From Unio delphinus (taxonomy: Eukaryota > Mollusca > Bivalvia > Unionida > Unionidae), in contig JAQISU010000119.1 of the NCBI GenBank assembly GCA_029339505.1, positions 665,001 to 729,000 of the forward strand: a DNA stretch of 64,000 nucleotides, read 5' to 3'. Shown here piece after piece: positions 46,730 through 57,935 of the stretch. The position numbers and the translations under genes are program-made. A model generated the notes under the pieces. That model had not been told where the DNA came from, did not search any database, and was given only the letters and a program-made list of their open reading frames with translations. Every line of letters begins with the position of its first letter. Within the stretch, counting starts at the first letter, position 1.

Positions 46730-47780
46730 CAGTTATATTTAATATATCGCAAGTTAGCAAGTCTTTTAGTATTTGGCAGTGTTGATAACATATTCAATTA
46801 TATTTAATCTATCACAAGTTAACAAGTCTTTTAGTATTTTGCAGTGTTAAGAACATATTCAATTATATTTAATCTATCACAAGTTAACAAGTCTTTTAGT
46901 ATTTGGCAGTGTTAATAACATATTCAATTATATTTAATCTATCACAAGTTGACAAGTCTTTTAGTATTTGGCAGTGTTAATAACATATTCAATTATATTT
47001 AATCTATCACAAGTTAACAAGTCTTTTAGTATTTGGCAGTGTTAATAACATATTCAATTATATTTAATCTATCACAAGTTAACAAGTCTTTTAGTATTTG
47101 GCAGTGTTAATAACATATTCAATTATATTTAATCTATCACAAGTTAACAAGTCTTTTAGTATTTTGCAGTGTTAAGAACATATTCAATTATATTTAATCT
47201 ATCACAAGTTAACAAGACTTTTAGTATTTGGCAGTGTTAATAACATATTCAATTATATTTAATCTATCACAAGTTGACAAGTCTTTTAGTATTTGGCAGT
47301 GTTAATAACATATTCAATTATATTTAATCTATCACAGGTTAACAAGTCTTTTAGTATTTGGCAGTGTTAATAACATATTCAATTATATTTAATCTATCAC
47401 AAGTTAACAAGTCTTTTAGTATTTGGCAGTGTTAATAACATATTCAATTATATTTAATCTATCACAAGTTAACAAGTCTTTTAGTATTTGGCAGTGTTAA
47501 TAACATATTCAATTATATTTAACCTATCACAAGTTAACAAGTCTTTTAGTATTTGGCAGTGTTAATAACATATTCAATTATATTTAATCTATCACAAGTT
47601 AGCAAGTCTTTTAGTATTTGGCAGTGTTAATAACATATTCAATTATATTTAATCTATCACAGGTTAACAAGTCTTTTAGTATTTGGCAGTGTTAATAACA
47701 TATTCAATTATATTTAATCACAAGTTAACAAGTCTTTTAGTATTTGGCAGTGTTAATAACATATTCAATTATATTTATTG
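46730..47780. repeat. 65-bp minisatellite, about 16 copies
   Basis: The unit is 'aagttaacaagtcttttagt' 'atttggcagtgttaataaca' 'tattcaattatatttaatct' 'atcac'. Copies are very homogeneous. A variant with 'ttttgcagtgttaaga' occurs twice (46840, 47162) exactly five units apart, suggesting a higher-order unit. Confidence 0.95.
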
Positions 47781-49674
47781 TAGTAAGCAGTGAATCAGTT
47801 CTTTTGATTTAGACAGGGGAAAAAAATCCCTTTTCTAAAAGAAAACCACAACTTTTCTGCCTCAAATTAAATTGGTAAATCTCGTACTTCTTTTTGTCAT
47901 TAGGTATACATGTACAAGTGACACATTTCTCCAACAAGTGATCTGCAAGATTTTTGCGTCTAGATTTACCATATACCTCTTTTGTCTGTGAGGACTCAAC
48001 AATACACATTATTTGAAGGATTATAAAACAGTTATAATTCCTGGTTTGGTCATCTAATGAGTTTACTATTGCCAAATGTAAGGTGAATGCCATGAAAATG
48101 AATAAAGGAATATTTGAAGTAGTTAAACTGTTGTTGTTAGTTTATATTGATATGAATATGACACAACTAGTACCGTTCATTCTTTCAGTCCACAGGACTT
48201 AATGTATTTATAAGTAATACAAGCTAAAAGAGGGACATATTAATTATTTATTTATTGCTCATTCATTCAGGTTTTGTTATGCACTTTCATTTCTTTATGA
48301 TGTTATCACAATCAGCCAGGAAAGAACGCTTGTTTTGATTTAATGGGGAAAAAGAAAACTACCTTTACATTTGAATGATGACCATTACAACTTCAGGCTG
48401 GCTACTGCCTTGATTTATGTAAAAATAGAAACTGATGTCAGATCCTTGTTACTGTGCACATGTAGTTGGTCCTATTGTGTCATCTGGCTCAATGTTGTGT
48501 TGTACAATGTCTTGTGAATACATAATTTTCTTGTCACTGTGTACCTCTTATTACTGCTTAAGGACTAAATATGCGGTTGATATTTGAGTACAAATTCAGT
48601 GTTTTGAGTTAAACTATTTATTATAACTAACTGGTTATTTGGAATTTCTTGTTGGATTGACTTTACCCTGGAACAATGTAAGCACGTGTTTTTAAAATAA
48701 ATCAGTGTGTAATTAAGTTTGTTATACATGTCTTGAACATAGTGAAAAATGTCAATTGCTAGAATTTTCAGTGATAGCTATTCTCACTGATCACGATGTA
48801 ACATTGTTCAGCTGCATTGTTTAATGTAAAAAAGATTGTACAATTTTACTTTTGACATCACTGATAACTGCAAATAGTAGTCATAAAACACTGCAGACTT
48901 ATCCAGATATATAATTGACACAGAGATAAGCAAAGTTTCATTTCGTATCTGATTGTATATCACTCTGACATCTCAGTTTGTTTCATAGGTCTTAATCATT
49001 GCTTGGTAGTTAACATTTCAATCAATAATCAACATTGAAGGTAAACACTGCATACTAAGAGGACATGGTGTCTTCTATCCTGGTAGGTAGTTATCCCTCC
49101 ACTGTGAAACTTGACTGTAGAGCAAACATGGACGGGATTAACTACCTCACCATGATTGTGAAATTTACCGTACTCCAGTTTTCAGCATATTGCTTTGAAA
49201 CTAAATCATGTAGTCAGCAGAAACATCAGTTAGCATTAAAATTTATATAGCACGCATGATCGAGTTTAGCCACAGCAAGTATGCTAGATAGATTTATCGT
49301 GTTGTTTACAAATTGGTTTGAATTGCAGGGCAAAAATAGCAGTGCGTGACACTGGCAAGTACGTAAATATGGGGCAGATGTTCTTCTTAGTACTCAAGGC
49401 AGTTGTTTGGTATCTTCTTTAGAAAATAATTACATTTTTTAAGTAATCAAATTGACTTATCTGAGATAATAATTTAGATATTAGTTGTGAATTTGTCAGA
49501 AATCTACAGCTTTTTCAAAGTAATAAATATTTTATTTTCCCCTTCAAGTCCTCATTAAAAATTCTTCCTAACCCATCCAAGTATTTCATTTCTCCTGATA
49601 CTTTTAAGCACAATGATTTGCAATTGCATGTAATGATTATTTACGCCAAAATGTGATTTTTTTTTTATTTACAG
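47781..49674. other. Non-coding, 5' side of the Ig exon
   Basis: No exon firmly supported. A hydrophobic plus-strand stretch at 49128-49190 (MDGINYLTMIVKFTVLQF) could be a signal peptide but has no convincing donor site. Sequence ends in a T-run and 'tttacag' before 49675. Confidence 0.4.
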
Positions 49675-49980
49675 AAGTTTCTTCAGTCCAGACATATGTG
49701 GGATCAAAAGCTAATTTTAACTTCATGCTTACTGAGGATTGCAATGAATCTAAAGTACATATTAAAAATAAGTCTGGTGGTGTTGTAATGACTGCTCATG
49801 GCATGAAGGGTAGCAGTGATGATCCGGTTTACAAGGGCAGAGTGAATTTCACTGGAAACACAAATCAGAAGCTGATATCATTCATCCTAAGAAATGTTAC
49901 ACTGTCGGATGCTGGTATATATATTGCAGTACATTCAGATGCCAACAGAATAATTGGATGTCAGATGTTGATTGCGAAAG
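49675..49980 (+). CDS. Ig-like (V-type) domain exon, phase 1-1
   Basis: A T-rich tract with 'atttacag' precedes it and the donor 'gtatttttat' follows. Its 306 nt hold exactly 101 codons plus split codons in phase 1 at both ends. The protein begins VSSVQTYVGSKANFNF (A and B strands), has potential N-glycosylation sites (CNES, NKSG, FTGN, RNVT), and ends in LSDAGIYIAVHSDANRIIG, the DxGxY turn of Ig domains. The usual Cys after Tyr is replaced (YIA). Cysteines are instead in EDCNES and IIGCQM. It is probably the membrane-distal domain of a receptor of the same family as the stalk/TM exons upstream. The rest of this gene is not recognised downstream in the window. Confidence 0.7.
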
Positions 49981-52399
49981 GTATTTTTATATTTACACTG
50001 CCTGGAGAATTTGTATATGGTTCTCTCTGCCTTTACTTTAATTCTGTCTCTCTACCTAATATGTCAAGAATCCTGTTAGGAAAAACAATTGAGCTAAACC
50101 ATACAGTGTAGACAGAGTAAATCTTTCTAAATATTTCGCTATTTCCTCTACAAAGTGTTGTTTTAAATATTTGTTTGCCGGAACATATACATTTAAGATA
50201 TGAATCCCTCCCATTATAATATGTATTAATTTCCCTCCTCTTTGCTCCCATTCTCGAGAGGTCGGTCATATTTCCTTTTTCTGCCTCTCCTACCACGTCT
50301 GTGTTATATTCTTCCTCTTGTAACCCTTCAAATCAGTTTCTCTTGGAGATTTGTTCCTTCATGGGGTTTCCTGTCGGTTTTATTTGGGCTATAGGAGTTT
50401 CCGCCATTTTTCCGTTTAGCCCATGTTTGGGCATTCCAGTTTGCTCCCCTCTTTTATTTGTTGGAGAATCATCTTTATTTGTCTTTCTATATGTCCTGGG
50501 GTACACCATGTACTTATTGTACAAGTTATGTATCCCTTCAATCTTCACAATATCAATACTCATGGCATGCAGTGTTGCAAAAATGGTTGCCTGGCGTGGT
50601 GCTTTCACAGTCGCTGAAATCTAGCAATTGGCAGTTTGGGGGGTGATAGGCTAGTAGAATCTTGTGTTCCACCAACGTTCAAAAGTAATTATTCAGCATA
50701 GATTTCCTAGCTGCCTCTTTTGGTACTTCTTTGACTTCTCTCTGCACTTCCATTTCTCATGAGTTTTATTAAAGGGGAGTTACAGCACTATGTATTTCTA
50801 TTATAAGCCCGTCTTCTGGTAACACTACACTATTAGCCATTTGATGATTTTTTAAAAGGTGGTCAAGATCCTATTTGAAATATATCTACCTATTGCACCT
50901 AATCTAAAGATCAAAATTTAAACAATAATTTGTATCAAATTAAATCATATAAATAGAAAATGAAATAATTGAAAATTCAAGAAGATATCACACAAAGAAT
51001 ACAAAATTGAAAAAAAGGTGAGTCAAATGTGAACGATGCTTACCTAAGAGTTCATCCGTCTGTTTCGTACGTGTCATTGTGATTATACATGCTTAGTTTA
51101 CTTCTCAACAAATATTAGAATCCTATTGCTTACTATTTTGTATTTCTTGCTACGCTACAACTCCAGAATAAATATATTTTGTGCAAGTGGCTCGTTTATA
51201 TAGGATACCTGGTGTGACACATCACTTCACTGTTGAGCAAAATTTTCTTTGAAGAGCGCCTGTTTCTGCCAATGACAGAGTAACATGCTGTGTATACATG
51301 TGAGGCTGAAGGCTTTACGAAAAATAATTAACCCATGTGTCAGACCTTAATACTTTATCTGTTATTTCTGAAAACCTAATTATAGAGGAACCAAACCATC
51401 CTAGGGGAAATAATTTTGCAAAGAGCCCACCAGACATAAACTGACCAGCCAATGCGAAATAACACTAAATTTGTCAAAAGGTTTTATTATTAGTAACATG
51501 GCAACATCAATATAGATCATATGTAATCTTCATTTGTAACGTCTTAAATAGAACTTATGCACATGCACAGAATACCGATATAGATAAAAATCACTACAAT
51601 TTACAGTCATAAAAATAGTACAAAAATATAGATAAAGACTCGTACCAAGAGTTACTCCAAAATATAGATATACATAAAACTCTGAATAGATGTGTGCTGT
51701 TGGAAACATTAAAGACGGAAGCCAAATCTTTATTGAAAATATTGATATGAGACATGGTGACTCGGGAGAGTCTCTATTGATCTTAGGATGCATTCTTGTA
51801 CATCCCCTTCTTTATTATTTCAGTTTTGATGGGACAGGAAGATTTTTTCATTCCTAACTATTCAGTTTGACTCAGATTTGATACTAGTTTTCGGATCAGT
51901 AGGTCCTCCTATTTTTTATCTATTTCAGAATTTGTGTACCCATGGCCATGGAGTAATAGCATCTCATTTATATAGGTAGCCCTATCATCATTTAATTTGA
52001 TGATAATGTTGATCGACAATGGCAGGCTAGAATCGCACCAATTAAATTTCTCTCATTGTTGGCCCATAGTGGCAATTTGTATTTTGGCTCAATTAAGCAT
52101 ATAATTCACTGCATCTAAAAATTTTGTGTTCAAAATCTGCCCCAGTTTGACAAACTGTAAGCAAAGATCATTTGGGGGTGGTTGTTTATTATTCTCTTTT
52201 GGTGACCTTGAACTATATAATAAATCTGGTTCCCTGATTCAGATTTCAATTGCATCCTGTCCAAATTTCTCATTCAGGATTAGCAGTATCATTTGATTTG
52301 TTGAACAGACCAGCATTTGGCCAGAGTCTTCACAGGAACCCTGCTTGTATTTGTTTTCCGACAATTCAGATTCAGAGTGAGATGCTGATCTAGATTCAG
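49981..52399. other. Non-coding or unrecognised
   Basis: The 50033-50650 stretch has moderately long frames on both strands (antisense 50333-50608 is Lys/Pro/Met-rich and might be a retroelement ORF1 relic), but no motif allows a call. The rest is AT-rich. Confidence 0.35.
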
Positions 52400-53030
52400 G
52401 TGGATTCTATCCTCTACATAAACAATATGGAAATGATAACAGTGTTCTTAGCCCTCATAGATCAGTTTTAGACCCTCTCCTCTTTCTCATCTATATTAAT
52501 GATCTACCATTAAATAATAAATCCACAAATACAGATTTGATTACAGACGGTGCAACCTTGTATACATTTAATCTGATGCTGACATTATTCAAACAATATT
52601 AAACTCATCTATTAAAAGAGTTCAAAACTGGGCACAACAAGACAGGATGGTAACTAATGAAGGTAAAGCAAAATGTTTGACTTTTTCGGACATTTCAAGA
52701 GGAACATAAATCAGGGAATTATCTCTTGTAATAAATAGTCATTTTTCCTCCAACAATGGACCATTGTTCAAATGCATGGGGAAACTGCTAAGTCCGAGCT
52801 TGACAGGATTTATAAACTTCAAAAACAAGCACCACACATAATTGTAGATGCATCTATTCAAAATCTCTCCAATTATTTACAGATTGTAATCTATCCATAC
52901 GACAAGTCTTATCATTTTCCAACAATGGACTAGTGTTCAAATGTATGGGGAAAGTGTGCTAACTCTACGCTTGACAGGATTAATACACTTTAGAAATGAG
53001 CAGCACACCATGGTTCAATGATATTTTTGA
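52400..53030 (+). pseudogene. LINE reverse transcriptase fragment
   Basis: The broken frame contains LLFLIYINDLPLNNK (52478) with the downstream D-rich box lost (TDLITDGATLY), then a coiled stretch VQNWAQQDRMVTNEGKAKCL (52619), and a C-terminal phrase 'ELDRIYKLQKQAPHII' at about 52796. The phrase region is repeated at 52915-53000. These are typical of jockey/CR1-group RT ends. Other parts are missing. Confidence 0.6.
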
Positions 53031-54330
53031 TCTGTGGGTGGTCAAACCTATTACCTTAAAGGAAGAAACTGATACAAAAAATATGCTATCTCTATCACAG
53101 CATTCCCACTATTCTCATCTTCATTTCCTGCCTTATCTCAGATAATCTCTTCACAAAAAGAAACAAATTTCAAATAAAATTGACAGGGGCATCATTCAGT
53201 CCAGTAGTCTCTGATTTAAAATGAAGCATCATTTGTGATTGGTGTATTGAGAACCAGGCCAATCCTAGCTGTCCTAAACAAAAGCAGTGGGCTGATGTTC
53301 TTTTCTTCCCGTTTGAAGAGGAATAATGCCCAGTTTCTACTATTAAACGCAATAGGGTAGCCGTATCCAACGCTTTAAGTTTTCAGAAAATCGACCATCG
53401 GGTTGCCTAGCTCACACATATCAGACCTGGTCAGCCACTTTGAGCAGCGCATACCATTATCTCTCTCGTTTATGCTTGAATGGAATCTTTTGTTCTCTAA
53501 TCTAGGTTACCTAACCCCAAAATGAATTTTGGGTGCAACTTCCTTTAAGAAGTTTTCACTCAAGACTTTCTGTTGTCTACATGTCATCTCTGGAGCAGTT
53601 CTGCAATGTGATCATTGGGAATTATGAGATGGTGTCCGTTTTATACCAAAAGTGCAGTTTCAATCAGCTGTTTCATCATGGCATGAAATTCCCAGTCTTA
53701 ACATGTTTATTTAGCATCTAAAGAGTGCAGGGAATAAAGGATGGCATAACTTCAATCACATTATGGGTTCAACTCTCATGGTAGCTTTCACCATAAAGTT
53801 TTCAGGCAAATTGAAATTAAGAGAACTTACCATTCTTTTACCAATAGGTACCTTTCTTTTCTGAAACTTATATAAAAGCCAATGAGATGCCACACACTTA
53901 CTGAGTGATTGCTTCCTCATGGACCTGTCAAACCCATTGATCTCTTGATGATGTGAAGATGTAATCATTTACTCTTCAGTGAAGGCATGTATTCATTCTG
54001 ATTGTTGTTTTGTTTTTGTACTGTGGGACCATGCTGACAAATTCAGCTATATAGTTGCAATAGGTATGTATTAATGATAGTAAAATTTCTTTTTTTTGGG
54101 GGGGGGGGGTATAAACTAATCTGATGATGAAATACTTAACAGCTGTTATTGACAGAACCCTATTTGCACCCATGCAGATGTTCCACTAGTTTAGGCAATA
54201 TCCTGAAAAGAATAAAGTACAGTGCAAATCAGCAAGGTATCTGGATAGAAGCAGGGGTGATCATGTAGTATATATTCTTCTGGTTTACCATGATGGAAGA
54301 ATAAAGGAATTCTAATCTTTGGTGTTTTGT
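53031..54330. other. Non-coding or unrecognised
   Basis: No motif found. A G-run lies at 54100-54110. Confidence 0.4.
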
Positions 54331-54335
54331 GTCAT

Positions 54336-54343
54336 TATATAAG
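54336..54343 (+). promoter_or_regulatory. TATA-like box upstream of a small ORF
   Basis: TATATAAG lies 65 bp upstream of ATG 54408, just left of Polinton copy B. It may be a chance match in AT-rich DNA. Confidence 0.3.
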
Positions 54344-54407
54344 CAGGCTCTTTCCAACAACAAAATTTCAATTCACGGGTACGCGATGCTACTAAGCGAT
54401 TTCTTTA

Positions 54408-54581
54408 ATGGCGGATAATGACAACTTAACAATAGAAAAGGATCCCTATATGAGATTTTTTATTAAAGGTCATGAGACCAAAGTGGACTGTATCTTCCCA
54501 GCTCAGGATCTAAAACTGCGGGATTTTAAAAGAGTTATGATGCTTCTTTCCAGCAGGATCCCAAACAGTTTAATTTTATAA
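54408..54581 (+). CDS. Small hypothetical ORF, 57 codons
   Basis: It runs from ATG 54408 to TAA 54579 and opens MADNDNLTIEKDPYMRFF. Charged, with no recognised domain. A second short frame follows (MGDFIRAGVFVRERKPQW, 54605-54676), which may be a frameshifted continuation. The TATA-like box upstream and its position just outside the region shared by copies A and B raise the possibility that it is an outer gene of the copy B element. It may equally be host or chance sequence. Confidence 0.25.
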   Translation: MADNDNLTIEKDPYMRFFIKGHETKVDCIFPAQDLKLRDFKRVMMLLSSRIPNSLIL

Positions 54582-54929
54582 CAACACAAATCAGGACCAC
54601 AAATGGGGGATTTTATAAGAGCTGGTGTTTTTGTTCGAGAAAGGAAACCACAATGGGCTCTTGACTTCTTAATGTAAATGTTATTTCCATCTTAGGACTC
54701 TGTAATAGGTCATTTTACAAAAGCAGTAATAGAGGAGCTGAACAGACCATTTCTGCGCAGCCGTTATTTTGGCAAAATAACAGTTATTTGTAATTATATT
54801 AATGATTTATTCCGCAATTAATCGCAGCGGTAAAATGCTACCTGCAGGCCGAGTATTTCATCGGAGACAAAGTCTGGCTGCGATTTAATTAACCATATAT
54901 TTGACCTAGTCCAATTCGATAGCTTGTTC

Positions 54930-55575
54930 CGGGGTTGTACAAATAGCAACACTAAAGAAATTTTTAATTTAATATAATCCATGTCACCATCGCAACAGGT
55001 TTGATAATATTTTGTAGCGTGTGTTTGTCAACTCCATTAAACACCACGAGGATATTACAGTTATCTCTGATCACTTTAGGTACTTGTGTATATCGTTGAT
55101 TAACATATTTCATGTCGGTGTTTTTGTGTCACCCCGAGAGAATATTCTAGCTGGATGTTTTTGGTTATTTAGCATTACATCGTCATTCACAACTAGATTA
55201 TTGATACTCCCATCAATATCTTCAACAGAAGGTGGTTCATCAATATCTGTGATAAATTCGATAATATTTGCCCGTTATCTCCGCTGCTCTTTCATTATAA
55301 TCTCGTAACACCCAATGCATAGTATATTCTCGGTGCCACCAAATATAATTTATCCCACTTCATCCATCTCATTATCATAGCAATTAATAATTGTGTTTTA
55401 CCTCTCCCGGATGGACCAATTATAATCATTCTGATGGAGTTTGGTAGCATTTCATGATGTTCAACAGGTTGTGGGTCTCATGTTGATGAATAATCAATTA
55501 CATTCATATCCATATACCCTAAATATATTATGGATTTATATTGGTTGAAATGTAGGTCACGTATATCAACGATTT
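54930..55575 (-). pseudogene. Genome-packaging ATPase, copy B
   Basis: Walker A IIIGPSGRGKTQLLI (about 55390-55437, with Arg where copy A has Ser) is preceded by an N-terminal stretch opening at about 55575 (DIRDLHFNQYKSIIYLGY) that is interrupted by one TGA. The C-terminal part (54990-55150) matches copy A (KNTDMKYVNQRYTQ, IRDNCNILVVFNGVDKHT) but is spread over frames. It is convergent with nothing to its left and divergent from the PLA2-like gene to its right. Confidence 0.75.
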
Positions 55576-55613
55576 ATCCAACTCATATTACAACAACAAA
55601 AAATAACAGAGAT

Positions 55614-55941
55614 GCGATCACTGCCAAGTGTGCACAGTGTGGTATAAAAAAATTCAGATTTACGAGTTAAAAAAGGGAGGTGATATCGCTGCCAAGTTAA
55701 CAAAACTCCCAGGGGCGAATATCCTGGCTAATATCCGATAAACACTATCAATAAAGCTTGTCACGCTCATGATGTTGTATATCGAAGCAAAAACATTGAA
55801 CAACCTCACATCACAGATATAAAATTGATCCTTGTGTTTGAATTCAATTGTGGATAAATCTTTCAAAGACAAATTAGCTACTAGTTGGCTAAAAAAAAAA
55901 ACGCGATGAAAGGTAAATTAATGTTGGGATCTAGTATTTAA
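55614..55941 (+). pseudogene. Cys-knuckle plus phospholipase A2-like protein, copy B
   Basis: The CxxC segment AKCAQCGIKKFRFTS, then a stop and frameshift, GGDIAAKLTKLPG, then a deletion of ~85 bp relative to copy A that removes the calcium loop. The helix ACHAHDVVYRSKN follows, with the His-Asp pair retained. It ends with TAA at 55939, five bases before the integrase ATG. It is useful mainly as a comparison with copy A, since the two copies have different lesions. Confidence 0.65.
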
Positions 55942-55945
55942 TATC

Positions 55946-56892
55946 ATGGAATTGATTTATTATTCTCCAACCACATACTGGAAGGGTAAATCAGCAATCG
56001 ATGAACTTGCTAATGCGGCAAAAGTAAAAAAAAAATACAATAGCGGCGGATTGGTTATCCAAACAGGCAATATGGCAAATTTATCTACCGTCGCCGAAAA
56101 GGATTCAATATGCGTCATTCGATGTTAGTGTTCCATATGAGGTTCATCAGGCAGATATATTATTTCTACCACATGATAGCTAAATAACACTTATAAATAC
56201 GTGTTGACAGTAGTTGATGTTGCTAGTAGATACAAGGAGGCTGAGCCATTAATGACAAAAATATCATCTGAAGTTACCCCGCATTCAAAAGGATTTATCG
56301 TCGAGGTCTTTTGCGGTGTCCAAATCTCCTACAGGTTGATCCTGGTAAAGAATTTCAAGGTGAAGTATCGTCAACGATGTTACAAAATAAAACCGCGATA
56401 TGACGAAGATGCACTGCAATCCATCGTGATCATGCAATTGTTGAATGATTTAACAGAACACTCGTGAATAAATTGTTTCATTATCAATACACGAAGGAGT
56501 TCATCAATGATAAATGATCTCGTGAATGGATCAAACAATTAGGTAATTACTGCACTCATCAATGAAATTACTCAGATATTAAACATGAAACCAACTGTTG
56601 CAGTAACAAAAAAATGTTTGAACTTGCCCCGAGTGATTTTTCAGCGCAGATACTACCTAGCAATGTCACAGTGAGATATTTGTACGAACTCGGTGAACTT
56701 GAAGGTGGTAGAAGAAGATCAACTGATCCTATATGGGGTATCACATCACATAAAATATTTAGTACAATCAAATCTAAAAACAGACCAGTAGTATATAGAT
56801 TAGATCCAACTGCTCCACGACGAGGTTTTACTCGTGAACAATTCCAAGTCATCCCAAATGATACTCAGTTACCACCTCATGGACTTAACTAA
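55946..56892 (+). pseudogene. DDE (retroviral-type) integrase, copy B
   Basis: From ATG 55946 (MELIYYSPTTYWKGKSAID) to TAA 56890. The first Asp is in LTVVDVASRYKEAE (56201), the second in LVDPGKEFQG (about 56330, frame-shifted) and the Glu in AIVE-FNRTL (about 56445, a stop replaces the Arg). The C-terminal part 56614-56892 is intact: RYLYELGELEGGRRRSTDP, YRLDPTAPRRGFTREQFQVI, the basic SH3/chromo-like region typical of Polinton integrases. At least four frameshifts. It meets the tail of the minus-strand helicase end to end. Confidence 0.85.
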
Positions 56893-57935
56893 TAACAACT
56901 CTTCGAAGTTGATTTATTCATCGTACTCGTGACACCGCAAGATAAAAAAAATTTGAACACTCGATGAAGTCATCGATGATCCACATAGTAGTATCAGTAA
57001 TTGTTAATCCCTGATAAGAGTGTATACTCATCGCATAACCTAACACCCATGGAGATTTATCGGCACGCAACGCGTCCTCGACGACATTGATATCAACTAG
57101 CACAATATCGTCTATAATATTGTCGTCGTGTATCCTTGGGCCTATGGCATAGTGGTACTGGCTCCATATGAAATTTTTCTTCGTGACGATGAAATAATTT
57201 TACCTGAAAAAGATCTCAATTTTTTTGTACTCTTGACAACTAGATCTGTTGGCTTCTACATCGTCCAGAAGTCAATAATCGGAGTTTCAGGAATTGTTCT
57301 ACGTATTCGCTCACAATGAATTTTATTTGATTGTAGTCTTATAGCGGATTTGAACTCGATTAATCCTGTGTTGAGTGAACGATAATCTGTGATAATCTCC
57401 TCATAATAATCAATGGTGTTTTTCAACCAACAATGAGGAGATTCACCGATAAACGGTGGTGGTTGACCATGATCGCCACACATTATCATCGCTGTTTTTC
57501 GTTAACATCCACTCCAAAAATATTTTTAACAGTGCTGATGATACCGTACAAACTTTATCCCACATAATTATCTCAGGAATATGTTTTGTTTCCATTTGAT
57601 CTGGAGTCCGATCGGTGTCATTATATCGAGAGAAACTATGATACGTGCACGCGTGTACTCCTCTGGATTTCATCTCTCTGGCAAGACAATGAGTTGGAGT
57701 CAGCAGGATCATATCAGAATTTGTTCCAAATAAAACGATGACTCATGTTGTCTTTCCACATCCTCCTGGGCCGTTCAAATAAACGGTTTTATATCTAGTT
57801 ATCGGATCGTACAGAGATGGATGCAGTGATACCTCATCATTGGTATCTTCCCGATTATTATCTTTGATGACAACGTCAGCCGATTCACGGTATCCATGTA
57901 AAGTCTCCTGTTTTTTCTCCAAGTTCCCCAATCAC
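56893..57935 (-). pseudogene. SF1 (Pif1/RecD-like) helicase module, copy B
   Basis: Walker A VYLNGPGGCGKTT is perfect (about 57743-57790) but is followed at once by a stop where copy A also is broken. Motif Ia LTPTHCLAREMKSRG (57660-57712). Walker B reads IIMWDKVCTVSSALL, with Lys in place of the catalytic Glu seen in copy A. Motif III CGDHGQPPPF is intact (57256-57489 frame). The C-terminal motifs are IHSYQGLTITDTTMWII and FFYLAVSRVRR (56918-57103). Multiple frameshifts. It lies directly after the polymerase on the same strand, joined by a linker with LHGYRESADVV and no Met. Confidence 0.8.

Noticed and set aside
48986..49039. Short exon between 'tttcatag' and 'gtaaac'
   Set aside because: Splice-like ends exist, but the phase-1 frame contains a stop. 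At most an untranslated exon.
49065..49250. First exon with signal peptide for the Ig gene
   Set aside because: A hydrophobic stretch is present, but no good donor site or phase 1 exit was found. Kept only as a remark.
50301..50624. Hydrophobic plus-strand frame of 107 codons as a membrane protein
   Set aside because: The antisense is also open and hydrophilic, no start context or domain. More likely a relic of a retroelement read backwards.
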